From assembly GCF_039634785.1 (NCBI RefSeq), contig NZ_JBBIAB010000014.1:61290-125289 (forward strand): a stretch of 64,000 bases of DNA. Reading direction: 5' to 3'. Every line of letters starts with the position of its first letter. Position 1 is the stretch's first letter. The stretch is from Tistrella mobilis. Its GTDB lineage: Bacteria; Pseudomonadota; Alphaproteobacteria; Tistrellales; Tistrellaceae. A program made the position numbers and the translations under genes. The notes below the pieces were generated by a model. That model made no database searches and was not told the origin of the DNA. It was given only the letters and a program-made list of their open reading frames with translations. Shown here in pieces: positions 40,700 to 49,655 of this stretch.

Positions 40700-41887
40700 A
40701 TGACGACGAACAAGGCGGCCTCGCGGATGATCGCGGCGGCGACGGGTATCGTGATGGGCTTCGGGCTGGCGGCGGCCCAGGCGGCCGATCCGGTGAAGAT
40801 CGGCCTGCTCACCACCTTGAGCGGTGATGGCGCGGGGCTGGGGGGCGACACCCGCGACGGCTTCATGCTGGCGGTGACGGAAGCCGGCGGCAAGCTGGGC
40901 GGCGTGCCGGTGGAGGTGCTGACCGTCGACGACGCCCGCAAGCCCGAAACCGCCGTGCAGGCGGCCGACCGGCTGGTGAAGGAAGACGGCGTCAGCCTGA
41001 TGACCGGCATCGTGTTCTCGAACCTGGCGCTGGCCGTGGTGCCCAAGGTCACCCGCGACGACGTGATCTATGTCAGCTCCAATGCCGGCCCCTCGCAGCT
41101 GGCCGGTGCCGGCTGCAGCCCGAACTATTTCAACGCCGCCTATCAGAACGACAATCTGCACGAGGCGACCGGTGCGGCCGTGGAACAGGCCGGGCTGAAG
41201 CGCATGTTCCTGATTGCCCCCAACTATCCGGCGGGCAAGGATTCGCTGACCGGCTTCAAGCGCTATTACAAGGGGGAAGTGGTCCAGGAGGTCTACACCA
41301 AGCTGGGCCAGCTGGATTACGCGGCGGAAATCGCCAGCATCCGCGCGGCCGACCCCGAGGGCGTCTTCATCTTCCTGCCCGGCGGCATGGGCATCAACTT
41401 CGTGAAGCAGTTCGATCAGGCCGGTCTGAAGGGCAAGATCAAGCTCTACGGCCCCGCCTTCTCGTTCTCGCAGGACATCCTGCCGGCGGTGGGCGATGCG
41501 GCGCTGGGCGTGATCAACGGCGCCCAGTGGTCGACCGATCTCGACAACCCCGCCAACAAGGCCTTCGTTGCGGGCTTCGAGAAGGCCTATGGCCGTCTGC
41601 CCTCGGTCTATGCCATGCAGGGCTATGAAGCGGCGCATATCATGGGCGCGGGTCTGGAAGCGGTGGGTGGCGACGTGGCCAATCGCGACGGGCTGCGGGC
41701 CGGGATGAAAGCCGCGAAGTTCGACAGCGTCCGCGGCGAATTCCGCTTCGGCAACAACCAGCATCCGATCCAGGATCTCTACGCCCGCGAAGTGGTGAAG
41801 GACGATCAGGGCCGGCTGGTCAACCGCATCGTCGCGAAGGTGTTCGACGACCACGTCGACGCCTACGCGGCCGATTGCAAGATGTGA
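40700..41887 (+). CDS. Liv-type ABC transporter substrate-binding protein
   Basis: Periplasmic receptor of 395 residues, first gene of the second Liv operon. The signal peptide covers about 1-31 (MIAAATGIVMGFGLAAAQAA). Peripla_BP_6 features are VKIGLLTTLSGDGAGLGGDTRDGFMLAV, SSNAGPSQLAGAGCSPNYFNAAYQND and KLGQLDYAAEIASIRAADPEGVFIFLPG. The AGAGCSPNYFN segment is seen in branched-chain or aromatic-acid receptors. It is not close to the receptor of the first operon. The ligand is undetermined. Confidence 0.9.
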   Translation: MTTNKAASRMIAAATGIVMGFGLAAAQAADPVKIGLLTTLSGDGAGLGGDTRDGFMLAVTEAGGKLGGVPVEVLTVDDARKPETAVQAADRLVKEDGVSLMTGIVFSNLALAVVPKVTRDDVIYVSSNAGPSQLAGAGCSPNYFNAAYQNDNLHEATGAAVEQAGLKRMFLIAPNYPAGKDSLTGFKRYYKGEVVQEVYTKLGQLDYAAEIASIRAADPEGVFIFLPGGMGINFVKQFDQAGLKGKIKLYGPAFSFSQDILPAVGDAALGVINGAQWSTDLDNPANKAFVAGFEKAYGRLPSVYAMQGYEAAHIMGAGLEAVGGDVANRDGLRAGMKAAKFDSVRGEFRFGNNQHPIQDLYAREVVKDDQGRLVNRIVAKVFDDHVDAYAADCKM

Positions 41888-41968
41888 TACCGGACCGGCC
41901 GGCCGCGGGCGGCGGGGGCAACCCCGGCCCGCGCCCCGCGGCCGCCGGCGGTGTTCCTGTATCCGCTG

Positions 41969-42886
41969 ATGTCTTCCCTTGTTCTCGAGCAGGTCCTGAA
42001 CGGCCTGCAGCTCGGCGTCATGCTGTTCATGATTGCCGCCGGCCTGACGCTGGTTTTCGGCGTGATGGGCGTGCTCAACCTTGCCCATGGCGCGCTCTAT
42101 ATGTGCGGCGCCTTCGCGGCCGCTTTCGTTGCGGCGGAGACGGGTTCGGTCCCGCTCGGCATCCTGGCGGCGCTGCCGGTGGCGGCCCTGCTCGGCTTCG
42201 TCATCGAACGGCTGGTCATCTCCCGGCTCTATGCCCGCGACCATCTGGACCAGGTGCTCGCCACCTTCGGCATCGTGCTGTTCGCCAATGAAATGGTGCG
42301 GATCCTGTTCGGGCCGCGGCCGCTGTTCCTCGACGTGCCGGCCTTTGCCGCCGGCACGGTGGAGGTGCTGCCCGGCACGCCCTATCCGGCCTGGCGGCTG
42401 GCGATCATCCTGGCCGGCCTGGTGGTGGCCGGGGGCCTCGCTTTGCTGATCGAGCGCACCCGCCTCGGCATGCTGATCCGTGCCGGCGCCCAGAACCGGC
42501 GGATGGTCGCGGCCTTGGGCGTCGATATCGGCCGGCTCTATGCCGTGCTTTTCGCGCTGGGCGGGCTGCTGGCCGGTCTCGCCGGCGCCATGGCCGGGCC
42601 GGTGCTGGCGGTGCAGGTCGGCATGGGCGAGCCGGTGTTGATCCTGGCCTTCGTGGTGATCGTGATCGGCGGCATCGGTTCGGTGAAGGGCGCCTTTGCC
42701 GGCGCGATCATCGTCGGCCTAGCCGACACGCTCGGCCGGGCCTATCTGCCGCAGCTGGCGCGCGAGCTGCTGCCGCCGGCCGCGGCCGACCAGATCGGCG
42801 CCGCACTTGCATCGATGACGATCTATCTGCTGATGGCGGTGGTGCTGGCCATTCGTCCGAAGGGGGTGTTCGGTGGCCGGGACTGA
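41969..42886 (+). CDS. livH: LivH-type ABC permease
   Basis: Membrane permease of 305 residues. The N-terminal LEQVLNGLQLGVMLFMIAAGLTLVFGVMGVLNLAHGALYMCGAF is diagnostic of LivH. GGIGSVKGAFAGAIIVGLADTLGRAYLP forms the ATPase-contact loop. The ATG at 41969 was preferred over a GTG at 41951. The stop overlaps the earliest possible livM start by 14 bases. Confidence 0.92.
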   Translation: MSSLVLEQVLNGLQLGVMLFMIAAGLTLVFGVMGVLNLAHGALYMCGAFAAAFVAAETGSVPLGILAALPVAALLGFVIERLVISRLYARDHLDQVLATFGIVLFANEMVRILFGPRPLFLDVPAFAAGTVEVLPGTPYPAWRLAIILAGLVVAGGLALLIERTRLGMLIRAGAQNRRMVAALGVDIGRLYAVLFALGGLLAGLAGAMAGPVLAVQVGMGEPVLILAFVVIVIGGIGSVKGAFAGAIIVGLADTLGRAYLPQLARELLPPAAADQIGAALASMTIYLLMAVVLAIRPKGVFGGRD

Positions 42887-43979
42887 GCGTGAGCCCGAAA
42901 CTGCATCGACGTCGATGCATCCGGCCGGGGCGGGTGTTGCAGATGCATCCACATCGATGCATATCGGCGCACCCGGGCGCGGCGGTCGTGCCGCTCTGGT
43001 CCTGATCGTCCTTCTGGCCCTGGCACCGCTGGTGGCCGAGGCGGCCGGGGCCGGATATCTCGTCTCGCTCACCACCCGGATCGCGATCTGGGGGCTGGCG
43101 GCCGCCAGCCTGCAATTGCTGATCGGCGGCGCCGGGCTGCCCTCGCTCGGCCATGGCGCTTTCGTCGGCATCGGCGCCTATGCGGTGGGCGTCGCCTTTC
43201 ACCATGCCCAGGGCATGGACGGCGCGCTGGGCTTTCTGGCCGGCGCCGGCGCCGACAGCCTGCTGGTCACCCTGCCGGCGGCGGCGGTCGCGGCGGCGCT
43301 GATCGCGCTGCCGATCGGGGCGGTCAGTCTGCGCACCGGCGGCGCCTATTTCATCATGATCACGCTCGCCTTCTCGCAGATGCTCTATTTCGTCACCATC
43401 GCCTTCGCCGATTATGGCGGCGAGGACGGGCTGTCGATGTGGAGCCGCAACACCGCGGCCATCGGCGGGCTTGGCCTGGATACCGGCGACGATCTCGTCT
43501 TCCACTGGATCTGCGTCGCCCTGCTCGGGCTCTGGCTCGGCATTGCCCACCGGATATCGGGCAGCCGCTACGGGCTGGTGCTGGCGGCGGCGCGCGACGA
43601 CGAACGCCGGCTGAGGGCGCTGGGCCGCAGCCCCTATGGCCTGAGGCTGGCGGCCTTCGTGACGGCGGCCGCGGTGGCGGGGGTGGCGGGTGCGCTCAAC
43701 GCCAATCTGATCGGCTTCGTGAGCCCGACGCCGCTGGCCTGGACGACATCGGGCGAGCTGATGGTGATGGTGGTGCTGGGCGGGGCGGCGACGCCCGCCG
43801 GGGCCGTGGCCGGTGCCGCGATCATGGTGGTTCTGGAAGAGATGCTCGGCCGCTGGACCGAACATTGGGCGGCGATCCTGGGGCCGATGCTGGTGCTGGC
43901 GGCGATCTTCAACCGGGGCGGGGTCACGGGCACCCTTGCCCGGGCCTGGAGCCGGATCCGGCGGCGGGGGCGGCCATGA
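42873..43979 (+). CDS. livM: LivM-type ABC permease
   Basis: Membrane permease of up to 368 residues. LivM features begin at about residue 40 (AALVLIVLLALAPLVAEAAGAGYLVSLTTRIAIWGLAAASLQLL), with GLPSLGHGAFVGIGAYAVG and RTGGAYFIMITLAFSQMLYFV later. The first 39 residues are hydrophilic and carry ASTSMH twice, encoded by two palindromic DNA elements. The real start may therefore lie further in, for example at the ATG near 42957 (MHIGAPG). It overlaps livG in an ATGA. Confidence 0.88.
   Translation: MAGTEREPETASTSMHPAGAGVADASTSMHIGAPGRGGRAALVLIVLLALAPLVAEAAGAGYLVSLTTRIAIWGLAAASLQLLIGGAGLPSLGHGAFVGIGAYAVGVAFHHAQGMDGALGFLAGAGADSLLVTLPAAAVAAALIALPIGAVSLRTGGAYFIMITLAFSQMLYFVTIAFADYGGEDGLSMWSRNTAAIGGLGLDTGDDLVFHWICVALLGLWLGIAHRISGSRYGLVLAAARDDERRLRALGRSPYGLRLAAFVTAAAVAGVAGALNANLIGFVSPTPLAWTTSGELMVMVVLGGAATPAGAVAGAAIMVVLEEMLGRWTEHWAAILGPMLVLAAIFNRGGVTGTLARAWSRIRRRGRP
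42902..42961. promoter_or_regulatory. Two TGCATC-N6-GATGCA palindromes at the livH/livM junction
   Basis: TGCATCGACGTCGATGCA at 42902-42919 is a perfect 18-bp palindrome; TGCATCCACATCGATGCA at 42944-42961 keeps the outer arms. They are 42 bases apart, exactly four helical turns. They lie just after the livH stop and before the hydrophobic start of LivM, so they could be operators of an internal promoter, or may simply be repeated coding sequence. Confidence 0.45.
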
Positions 43980-44724
43980 CCGCGGCTCTGCTGGAACTTG
44001 CCGGCGTCACCCGCCGGTTCGGGGCGCTGGCCGCCGCCGACGATCTGTCGCTTCAGGTGATGCCCGGGCAGATCCATGCCCTGATCGGCCCCAACGGTGC
44101 CGGCAAGACCACGGCCTGCGCGCTGATTTCGGGCGAAATCATGGCCGATGCCGGGCGGATCCGCTTTGACGGCCGCGATGTCGGTGCCCTGGGCGTGGTC
44201 TCCCGCGCCCGGCGCGGGCTGGTGCGCGCCTATCAGATCGTGGCGCTGTTCCCCAGCCTGACGGCGGTGGAAACCATCGAGGTCGGGCTGCTGGCGCCGA
44301 CCCGCGCCGTCTGGCGGCCCTTTGCCGCGCGGGCGCGGGACCGGGATCTGACGGCGCGGGCGGCGGCGGTGCTGGCGCGCTTCGGGCTGGACCCGGCCGA
44401 CCGGCGGCCGGCGGCGGTGCTGTCCCATGGCGAGCGGCGGCGGCTGGAAATCGCGCTCGCCGTGGCGCAGCGCCCGCGGCTGCTGCTGCTGGACGAGCCG
44501 CTGGCAGGCCTTGGCCCCGACGAGAGCGCCGCCATGATCGAGACGATTCGCGCACTCGGCCGCGAGACCACCATTCTGATGGTCGAGCACGACATGGAGG
44601 CGGTGTTCGCGCTCGCCGATCGGGTGACGGTGCTGGTCGCGGGCCGGGCGATCGCCGCGGGCAGCCCGGACGGGATCCGTGCCGATCCGAAGGTCATCGC
44701 GGCCTATCTGGGTGAGGACGAGGC

Positions 44725-44728
<4 letters not shown>
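43976..44728 (+). CDS. livG: LivG-type ABC ATPase
   Basis: ATP-binding subunit of 250 residues. Walker A is GPNGAGKTTACA near 40-51. The LivG insertion (SRARRGLVRAYQIVALFPSLTAVETIEVGL) is present. The signature is VLSHGERRRLEIALAVA, where LSGG reads LSHG. Walker B LLLLDEPLAGLGPDES and the switch His in MVEHDMEAVF follow. It starts in an ATGA with livM and ends in an ATGA with livF. Confidence 0.92.
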
Positions 44729-45420
<692 letters not shown>

Positions 45421-45514
45421 CGGTCAACGACCGGCGACCTCGGGCCCGATCGGGGCTGGCGGCGCGTGGCTGAACCGGCCATGCTGGTCGCCATCGGATT
45501 CAGGAGTAGCCGAC

Positions 45515-45733
45515 ATGACCACGGAAAAGTCCCCCGACATCGCCGCCGATCAGCCCGCCACCGACGACGCCCTGCCCGACGAGGCGCTGGATCAGGCCGG
45601 TGGTGTGACCTACACGATCAATTTCAACAATCAGAGCAGCAATCAGAACGGCTTCTTCATCTTCCAGAAGCCGGCGACGCCGGATTCGGGCTATATCCCG
45701 ATTGCATGGCAGGTGATCCACCGCGGATCGTAA
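45515..45733 (+). CDS. Small peptide with double-glycine leader and RhiA-like core
   Basis: A 72-residue peptide gene missing from longer-gene surveys. Residues 1-30 form an acidic leader ending in LPDEALDQAGG, very like the LSDEELDxVAGG leaders of RiPP and bacteriocin precursors that are cut by C39 peptidases after GG. The 42-residue remainder (VTYTINFNNQSSNQNGFFIF, then QKPATPDSGYIPIAWQVIHRGS) is Asn/Gln/Phe-rich and looks like the N-terminal strands of RhiA-type proteins. AGGAG at 45502-45506 gives good start support. It follows the liv operon by 94 bases. No modifying enzyme or PCAT exporter is adjacent. The role is unknown. Confidence 0.7.
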   Translation: MTTEKSPDIAADQPATDDALPDEALDQAGGVTYTINFNNQSSNQNGFFIFQKPATPDSGYIPIAWQVIHRGS

Positions 45734-45739
45734 GGGCCG

Positions 45740-46573
45740 TCACCCCACGATCATGACCGCCGCCCCGGCGATGAGTGGCAGGGCGGCCAGGCCGAGCAGG
45801 GCCGGGGCGGCCCTGCGGGCGAGGGCCGGGCGGCGGCGCAGCACCGCCTGGCCACCCAGGCCCACGGCCGAGAGGGCGGGCACGGTGCCGAGGCCGAAGG
45901 CGATCATGGCGAGCGCACCGGCCAGCGGCCGGCCCGAGGCGAGCGCCGCCGCCAGCGCCGCATAGACCAGGCCGCAGGGCAGGAAGCCCAGCACCAGCCC
46001 CGTGCCGACGCCGCGGCAGCCGCCGCCGGCGAGCCAGGGCCGCACCCGGGTGAGCATGCGGGCGGCGAAGCCGGCGATGCCGCCGGCTGCCGGAGGGCGC
46101 TGGCCGCCGGTGATCGCAGGCTGCGGCCTGACATTCAACTGGCCGAACAGGCCGAGCCGCGCTGCGGCCGAGGCGAGCAGCACCAGCCCCGCCAGCCCCA
46201 GCGGCACCGCCGCCCAGTCGCGCAGCCGGCCCACCATCGCCAGCCCGTCCCCCAGGCCCTGGCCGACCAGCCCCGCCACGGCACCCAGCCCGGCATAGGT
46301 CGCGATCCGCCCCAGATGATAACCGGGCAGCAGCCCGGCACGCAGCCGGCTTGTTTCCGACATGGCCGCGACCGGCACCCGGGCGAGCCGGGCATCGACC
46401 TGGGCCAGCACGAAAATCCCGCACATCGGCGCACAGTGCATCAGCCCGCCGGCAAGGCCGGCGAGGGCGAGCGCACCCATGAGCGTCGCAAACCCGCCCC
46501 AGCCTGCGGCATCGCCGCTGAAGGCCGGGCGGCACAGCGCCGCAAGCGTGTCGAGATCGATGGCATCGAACAT
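45740..46573 (-). CDS. DsbD_2/SafE-type membrane protein of the cbb3 locus
   Basis: A 277-residue membrane protein with about six helices. The motifs GGLMHCAPMCGIFVLAQ near 40-56 and GFLPCGLVYAALAAALA near 200-216 each hold Cys within a membrane helix, as in the DsbD_2 (sulfite exporter TauE/SafE-annotated) proteins that accompany cbb3 oxidase genes. They are thought to aid heme-copper assembly or metal/thiol transfer, but no activity is proven. It is divergent from the cco cluster across a region with an FNR-type box, which may control both. Confidence 0.85.
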   Translation of the reverse strand: MFDAIDLDTLAALCRPAFSGDAAGWGGFATLMGALALAGLAGGLMHCAPMCGIFVLAQVDARLARVPVAAMSETSRLRAGLLPGYHLGRIATYAGLGAVAGLVGQGLGDGLAMVGRLRDWAAVPLGLAGLVLLASAAARLGLFGQLNVRPQPAITGGQRPPAAGGIAGFAARMLTRVRPWLAGGGCRGVGTGLVLGFLPCGLVYAALAAALASGRPLAGALAMIAFGLGTVPALSAVGLGGQAVLRRRPALARRAAPALLGLAALPLIAGAAVMIVG

Positions 46574-46640
46574 GGAAGAAGGCTCGCCCGGGCGATTAAC
46601 GATTCCGGAAGGATCGCGGAGGTAGTATCCGGCAATGGCG

Positions 46641-46706
46641 TTGACATGATGCAGGCGGGCCCCGGCCGGGGGCGGTTGACCTGATGCAGGTGGGCCCCGG
46701 CCGGGG
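46641..46706. repeat. Two 31-bp direct repeats in the cco control region
   Basis: Copies at 46641-46671 and 46676-46706 differ at two positions. Each begins TTGAC(A/C)TGATGCAGG and ends in the palindromic GGGCCCCGGCCGGGG. The start spacing is 35 bases. They might bind a regulator or come from a small duplication. Confidence 0.65.
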
Positions 46707-46787
46707 CCTGGGGCGGCGGTCGTGCGACCATCCGCCGCGGTCCTGAACGCCATCCTGACCGATCCTCACCAGCCCTGTCACGATCCG

Positions 46788-46805
46788 CCTTGACCTGTGT
46801 CAAGG
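46788..46805. promoter_or_regulatory. FNR/FixK-type box upstream of the cbb3 oxidase genes
   Basis: TTGACCTGTGTCAA at 46790-46803 fits the TTGAC-N4-GTCAA half-sites of FNR/FixK/Anr regulators, with symmetry extending to CCTTGACCTGTGTCAAGG. Low-oxygen induction of cco genes through such boxes is well established in alphaproteobacteria. Confidence 0.8.
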
Positions 46806-46951
46806 CTGTGAGCTTCCGGCCGGAATAGGGTCGCGGTCATGGAGACGGGCAGGGGCGACGTGTGCCCCGGGTTCCGTCGAAAGCCGGCGGGGCGAAGCGG
46901 GCCCTTGACGCCGCCGCACCCGCAAATGGGCCAAGACTCGAGGATACGGGC

Positions 46952-47209
46952 ATGAGCAACAGCGACAAGGGCGAGAAGAGGCCGATCGGCGCCGACGGCG
47001 TCTCGATCGTGATCGGCGCACTGCTGACGGTGGCCGGTGTGGTCGGCCTGTTCATGGCGGGGCACGCCATGGACATGGGCATCCGCATCTTCGGCCTGGG
47101 CCTGGGCGTGCTGGCGATCGTCTACATCGTCGGCGAGATCAACCGGCACTACGCAGCGGTCGAGACCGATGGCGAGGGGCATCTCCCCGCCGACGGTCCC
47201 GATCTGTGA
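46952..47209 (+). CDS. Small two-helix membrane protein before ccoN
   Basis: An 85-residue protein with two hydrophobic segments (VSIVIGALLTVAGVVGLFMAG near 17-37; MGIRIFGLGLGVLAIVYIVGEI near 42-63) and hydrophilic ends. I do not recognise the family. It lies 32 bases before ccoN behind the FNR-type box, so it is probably the first gene of the cco operon and may have a role in oxidase assembly or stability. The ATG at 46952 was chosen; a longer frame from 46862 adds 30 non-hydrophobic residues. Confidence 0.65.
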   Translation: MSNSDKGEKRPIGADGVSIVIGALLTVAGVVGLFMAGHAMDMGIRIFGLGLGVLAIVYIVGEINRHYAAVETDGEGHLPADGPDL

Positions 47210-47241
47210 TGCGCGCCCTCTGACACCGGAGCGGTGACCAA

Positions 47242-48732
47242 ATGACGATGACCGCAACTTATGGCGACGGCACGACGCGCGCATCCGCGCCCGTGCGCAG
47301 CGCCGCCCGCTACGACGAAGAGACGGTGCGTCTGTTCGTGATCGCCGCGATGTTCTGGGGCGTCGCGGCCTTTCTGGCGGGCACCTATATTGCCTTCCAG
47401 CTGGCCTTCCCCTCGCTGAACCTCGGCCTGGAATACACCTCGTTCGGGCGCCTGCGGCCGCTGCACACCTCGGCCGCGATCTTCGCCTTCGGCGGCAACG
47501 TGCTGATCGGCACCTCGTTCCACGTGGTGCAGCGCACCTGCCGCGCGCCGCTCTTCGGCGGCCCGGCGCTCGCCCGCTTCATCTTCTGGGGCTACAACTT
47601 CTTCATCGTCCAGGCCGCCCTCAGCTACCTGCTGGGCTTCAGCCAGGGCAAGGAATACGCCGAGCCGGAATGGTATATCGACCTGTGGCTGACCATCGTC
47701 TGGGTCTGCTATTTCGTGGCCTTCATCGGCACGGTCGTGCGCCGGCGCGAGCCCCATATCTATGTGGCGAACTGGTTCTACATCGCCTTCATCGTGACCA
47801 TCGCGATGCTGCACATCGTGAACAACCTCGCCATCCCGGCGAGCCTGGTCGGCTCGAAGAGCTATGTGGTGTTCTCGGGCGTGCAGGACGCGCTGGTGCA
47901 GTGGTGGTACGGCCATAACGCGGTGGGCTTCTTCCTGACCGCCGGCTTCCTGGCCATCATGTACTACTTCATTCCCAAGCGCGCCGAGCGGCCGGTCTAT
48001 TCCTACCGTCTGTCGATCGTCCACTTCTGGTCGCTGATCTTCCTCTACATCTGGGCGGGCCCGCATCACCTGCACTACACCGCGCTGCCCGACTGGGCGC
48101 AGACGCTGGGCATGGTGTTCTCGGTCATGCTGTGGATGCCGTCCTGGGGTGGCATGATCAACGGTCTGATGACGCTCTCGGGCGCCTGGGACAAGCTGCG
48201 CACCGACCCGGTCATCCGCTTCCTGGTCACTTCGGTCGCCTTCTACGGCATGTCGACCTTCGAAGGCCCGGTCATGTCGATCCGCGCGGTCAACGCGCTC
48301 AGCCACTACACCGACTGGACCATCGGCCATGTGCATTCCGGTGCGCTGGGCTGGGTCGCCTTCGTCTCCTTCGGCGCGATCTACATGCTGGTGCCGACCC
48401 TGTGGAAGAAGAAGGAGCTGTATTCGCTGCCGCTGGTCTCGTGGCACTACTGGATTTCGACCCTGGGCATCCTGCTCTACATCACCTCGATGTGGGTGTC
48501 GGGCATCATGCAGGGCCTGATGTGGCGCGCCTATGACGAGCTGGGCTTCCTGCAGTACAGCTTCATCGAGACCGTCATGGCCATGCATCCCTTCTACATC
48601 ATCCGCGGTCTGGGCGGCGTGCTGTTCCTCGTGGGCGCCCTGATCATGGTCTACAACCTGATCATGACGGTGCGTGCCGGCCAGCCGGTCGCTGCCCGCA
48701 AGCCCGCGGCCGCCGCAGCGGTGGAGGCCTGA
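47242..48732 (+). CDS. ccoN: cbb3-type cytochrome c oxidase subunit I
   Basis: Catalytic subunit of 496 residues with about 12 membrane helices, holding low-spin heme b, heme b3 and CuB. Ligand regions are visible: [22 protein letters not shown] near 73-94, [31 protein letters not shown], and [21 protein letters not shown]. It reduces O2 to water with high affinity and pumps protons. A short poly-Ala end ([10 protein letters not shown]) follows. It leads the ccoNOQP block. Confidence 0.97.
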   Translation: MTMTATYGDGTTRASAPVRSAARYDEETVRLFVIAAMFWGVAAFLAGTYIAFQLAFPSLNLGLEYTSFGRLRPLHTSAAIFAFGGNVLIGTSFHVVQRTCRAPLFGGPALARFIFWGYNFFIVQAALSYLLGFSQGKEYAEPEWYIDLWLTIVWVCYFVAFIGTVVRRREPHIYVANWFYIAFIVTIAMLHIVNNLAIPASLVGSKSYVVFSGVQDALVQWWYGHNAVGFFLTAGFLAIMYYFIPKRAERPVYSYRLSIVHFWSLIFLYIWAGPHHLHYTALPDWAQTLGMVFSVMLWMPSWGGMINGLMTLSGAWDKLRTDPVIRFLVTSVAFYGMSTFEGPVMSIRAVNALSHYTDWTIGHVHSGALGWVAFVSFGAIYMLVPTLWKKKELYSLPLVSWHYWISTLGILLYITSMWVSGIMQGLMWRAYDELGFLQYSFIETVMAMHPFYIIRGLGGVLFLVGALIMVYNLIMTVRAGQPVAARKPAAAAAVEA

Positions 48733-48736
48733 TCCG

Positions 48737-49462
48737 ATGGCGCTCACGCATGACAAGATCGAGAAGCGCACCGGGCTTCTGGTCATCCTCACCCTCGGCA
48801 CCGTCGCCATCGGCGGCATGGTCGAGATCATCCCCCTCTTCACCATCGAGACCACGGTCGAAGCGGTGGACGGGGTGCGCCCCTACACCCCGCTGGAGCT
48901 GGCCGGGCGCGACATCTACATCCGCGAAGGCTGCTACACCTGCCACAGCCAGCAGGTGCGGCCCTTCCGGGACGAGGCGGAACGCTATGGCCATTACAGC
49001 CTGGCGGCCGAAAGCAAGTACGACCATCCCTTCCAGTGGGGGTCGAAGCGCACCGGTCCCGATCTGGCGCGCGTCGGCGGCAAGTACTCCAACGAATGGC
49101 ATGTGGGCCATCTGATCGACCCGCGCGCCCTGGTGCCGGGCTCGGTGATGCCGACCTACGCCTTCCTGGCGGAGCGGCCGCTGGAGGCTGGCAACCTGAA
49201 GGGGCGGCTGGAAGCCAATGCCATGGTGGGCGTGCCCTACACGGCGGAGATGATCGACAGCATGAAGGCCGATCTCGTCGCCCAGGCCGACCCGATGAGC
49301 GATGCCGAAGGCCTGCTCGCCCGCTATCCCGGCGCACGTGTCGACGACTTCGACGGCAACACCGCGAAGCTGACCGAGATGGACGCCCTTGTCGCCTATC
49401 TGCAGGTCCTGGGCACCATGGTGCGGTTCAACGACCTGACGGAAGACGAACTGCAGCAGTGA
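48737..49462 (+). CDS. ccoO: cbb3-type cytochrome c oxidase subunit II
   Basis: Membrane-anchored monoheme cytochrome c of 241 residues. One N-terminal helix ([22 protein letters not shown]) is followed by the heme c site [18 protein letters not shown] near 58-75. The distal Met is in [13 protein letters not shown]. It relays electrons from CcoP to CcoN. It starts 4 bases after the ccoN stop. Confidence 0.97.
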   Translation: MALTHDKIEKRTGLLVILTLGTVAIGGMVEIIPLFTIETTVEAVDGVRPYTPLELAGRDIYIREGCYTCHSQQVRPFRDEAERYGHYSLAAESKYDHPFQWGSKRTGPDLARVGGKYSNEWHVGHLIDPRALVPGSVMPTYAFLAERPLEAGNLKGRLEANAMVGVPYTAEMIDSMKADLVAQADPMSDAEGLLARYPGARVDDFDGNTAKLTEMDALVAYLQVLGTMVRFNDLTEDELQQ

Positions 49463-49475
49463 GGAGGCCACATCC

Positions 49476-49643
49476 ATGCCTGGCTATGAGGAACTGGTCG
49501 CTCTCTATCAGTTCGTCCGCTCGTGGTGGATCGTCGCCGTCATGATCCTGCTCGTCGTGATCGGTGTGAGGGCCTTCCTTCCCGGCCAGAAGGCCGCGAT
49601 GGACAGCGCTTCCCGCATCCCGCTTCGCGACGACGACGCCTGA
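49476..49643 (+). CDS. ccoQ: cbb3-type oxidase subunit CcoQ
   Basis: A 55-residue membrane protein (MPGYEELVALYQFVRSWWIV, then AVMILLVVIGVRAFLPGQKA) with one helix and a charged C-terminus (SASRIPLRDDDA). It sits between ccoO and ccoP, 13 bases after the former and 12 before the latter, where CcoQ is always found. CcoQ stabilises the complex. GAGGAGG gives it a good ribosome-binding site. Confidence 0.9.
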   Translation: MPGYEELVALYQFVRSWWIVAVMILLVVIGVRAFLPGQKAAMDSASRIPLRDDDA

Positions 49644-49655
49644 AGGACTGGCGCC

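Larger units (their letters stand above)
46574..46951. promoter_or_regulatory. Divergent control region of the cbb3 locus
   Basis: These 378 bases have no convincing gene. They hold two 31-base direct repeats and one perfect FNR-type palindrome, each listed separately. The box is 149 bases before the small membrane protein gene (46952) and 217 bases from the DsbD_2 gene start. Confidence 0.6.

Noticed and set aside
45515..45733. The small peptide considered as part of the liv operon
   Set aside because: It has its own ribosome-binding site, a 94-base gap and no link to transport; co-transcription remains possible but functional membership is not supported.
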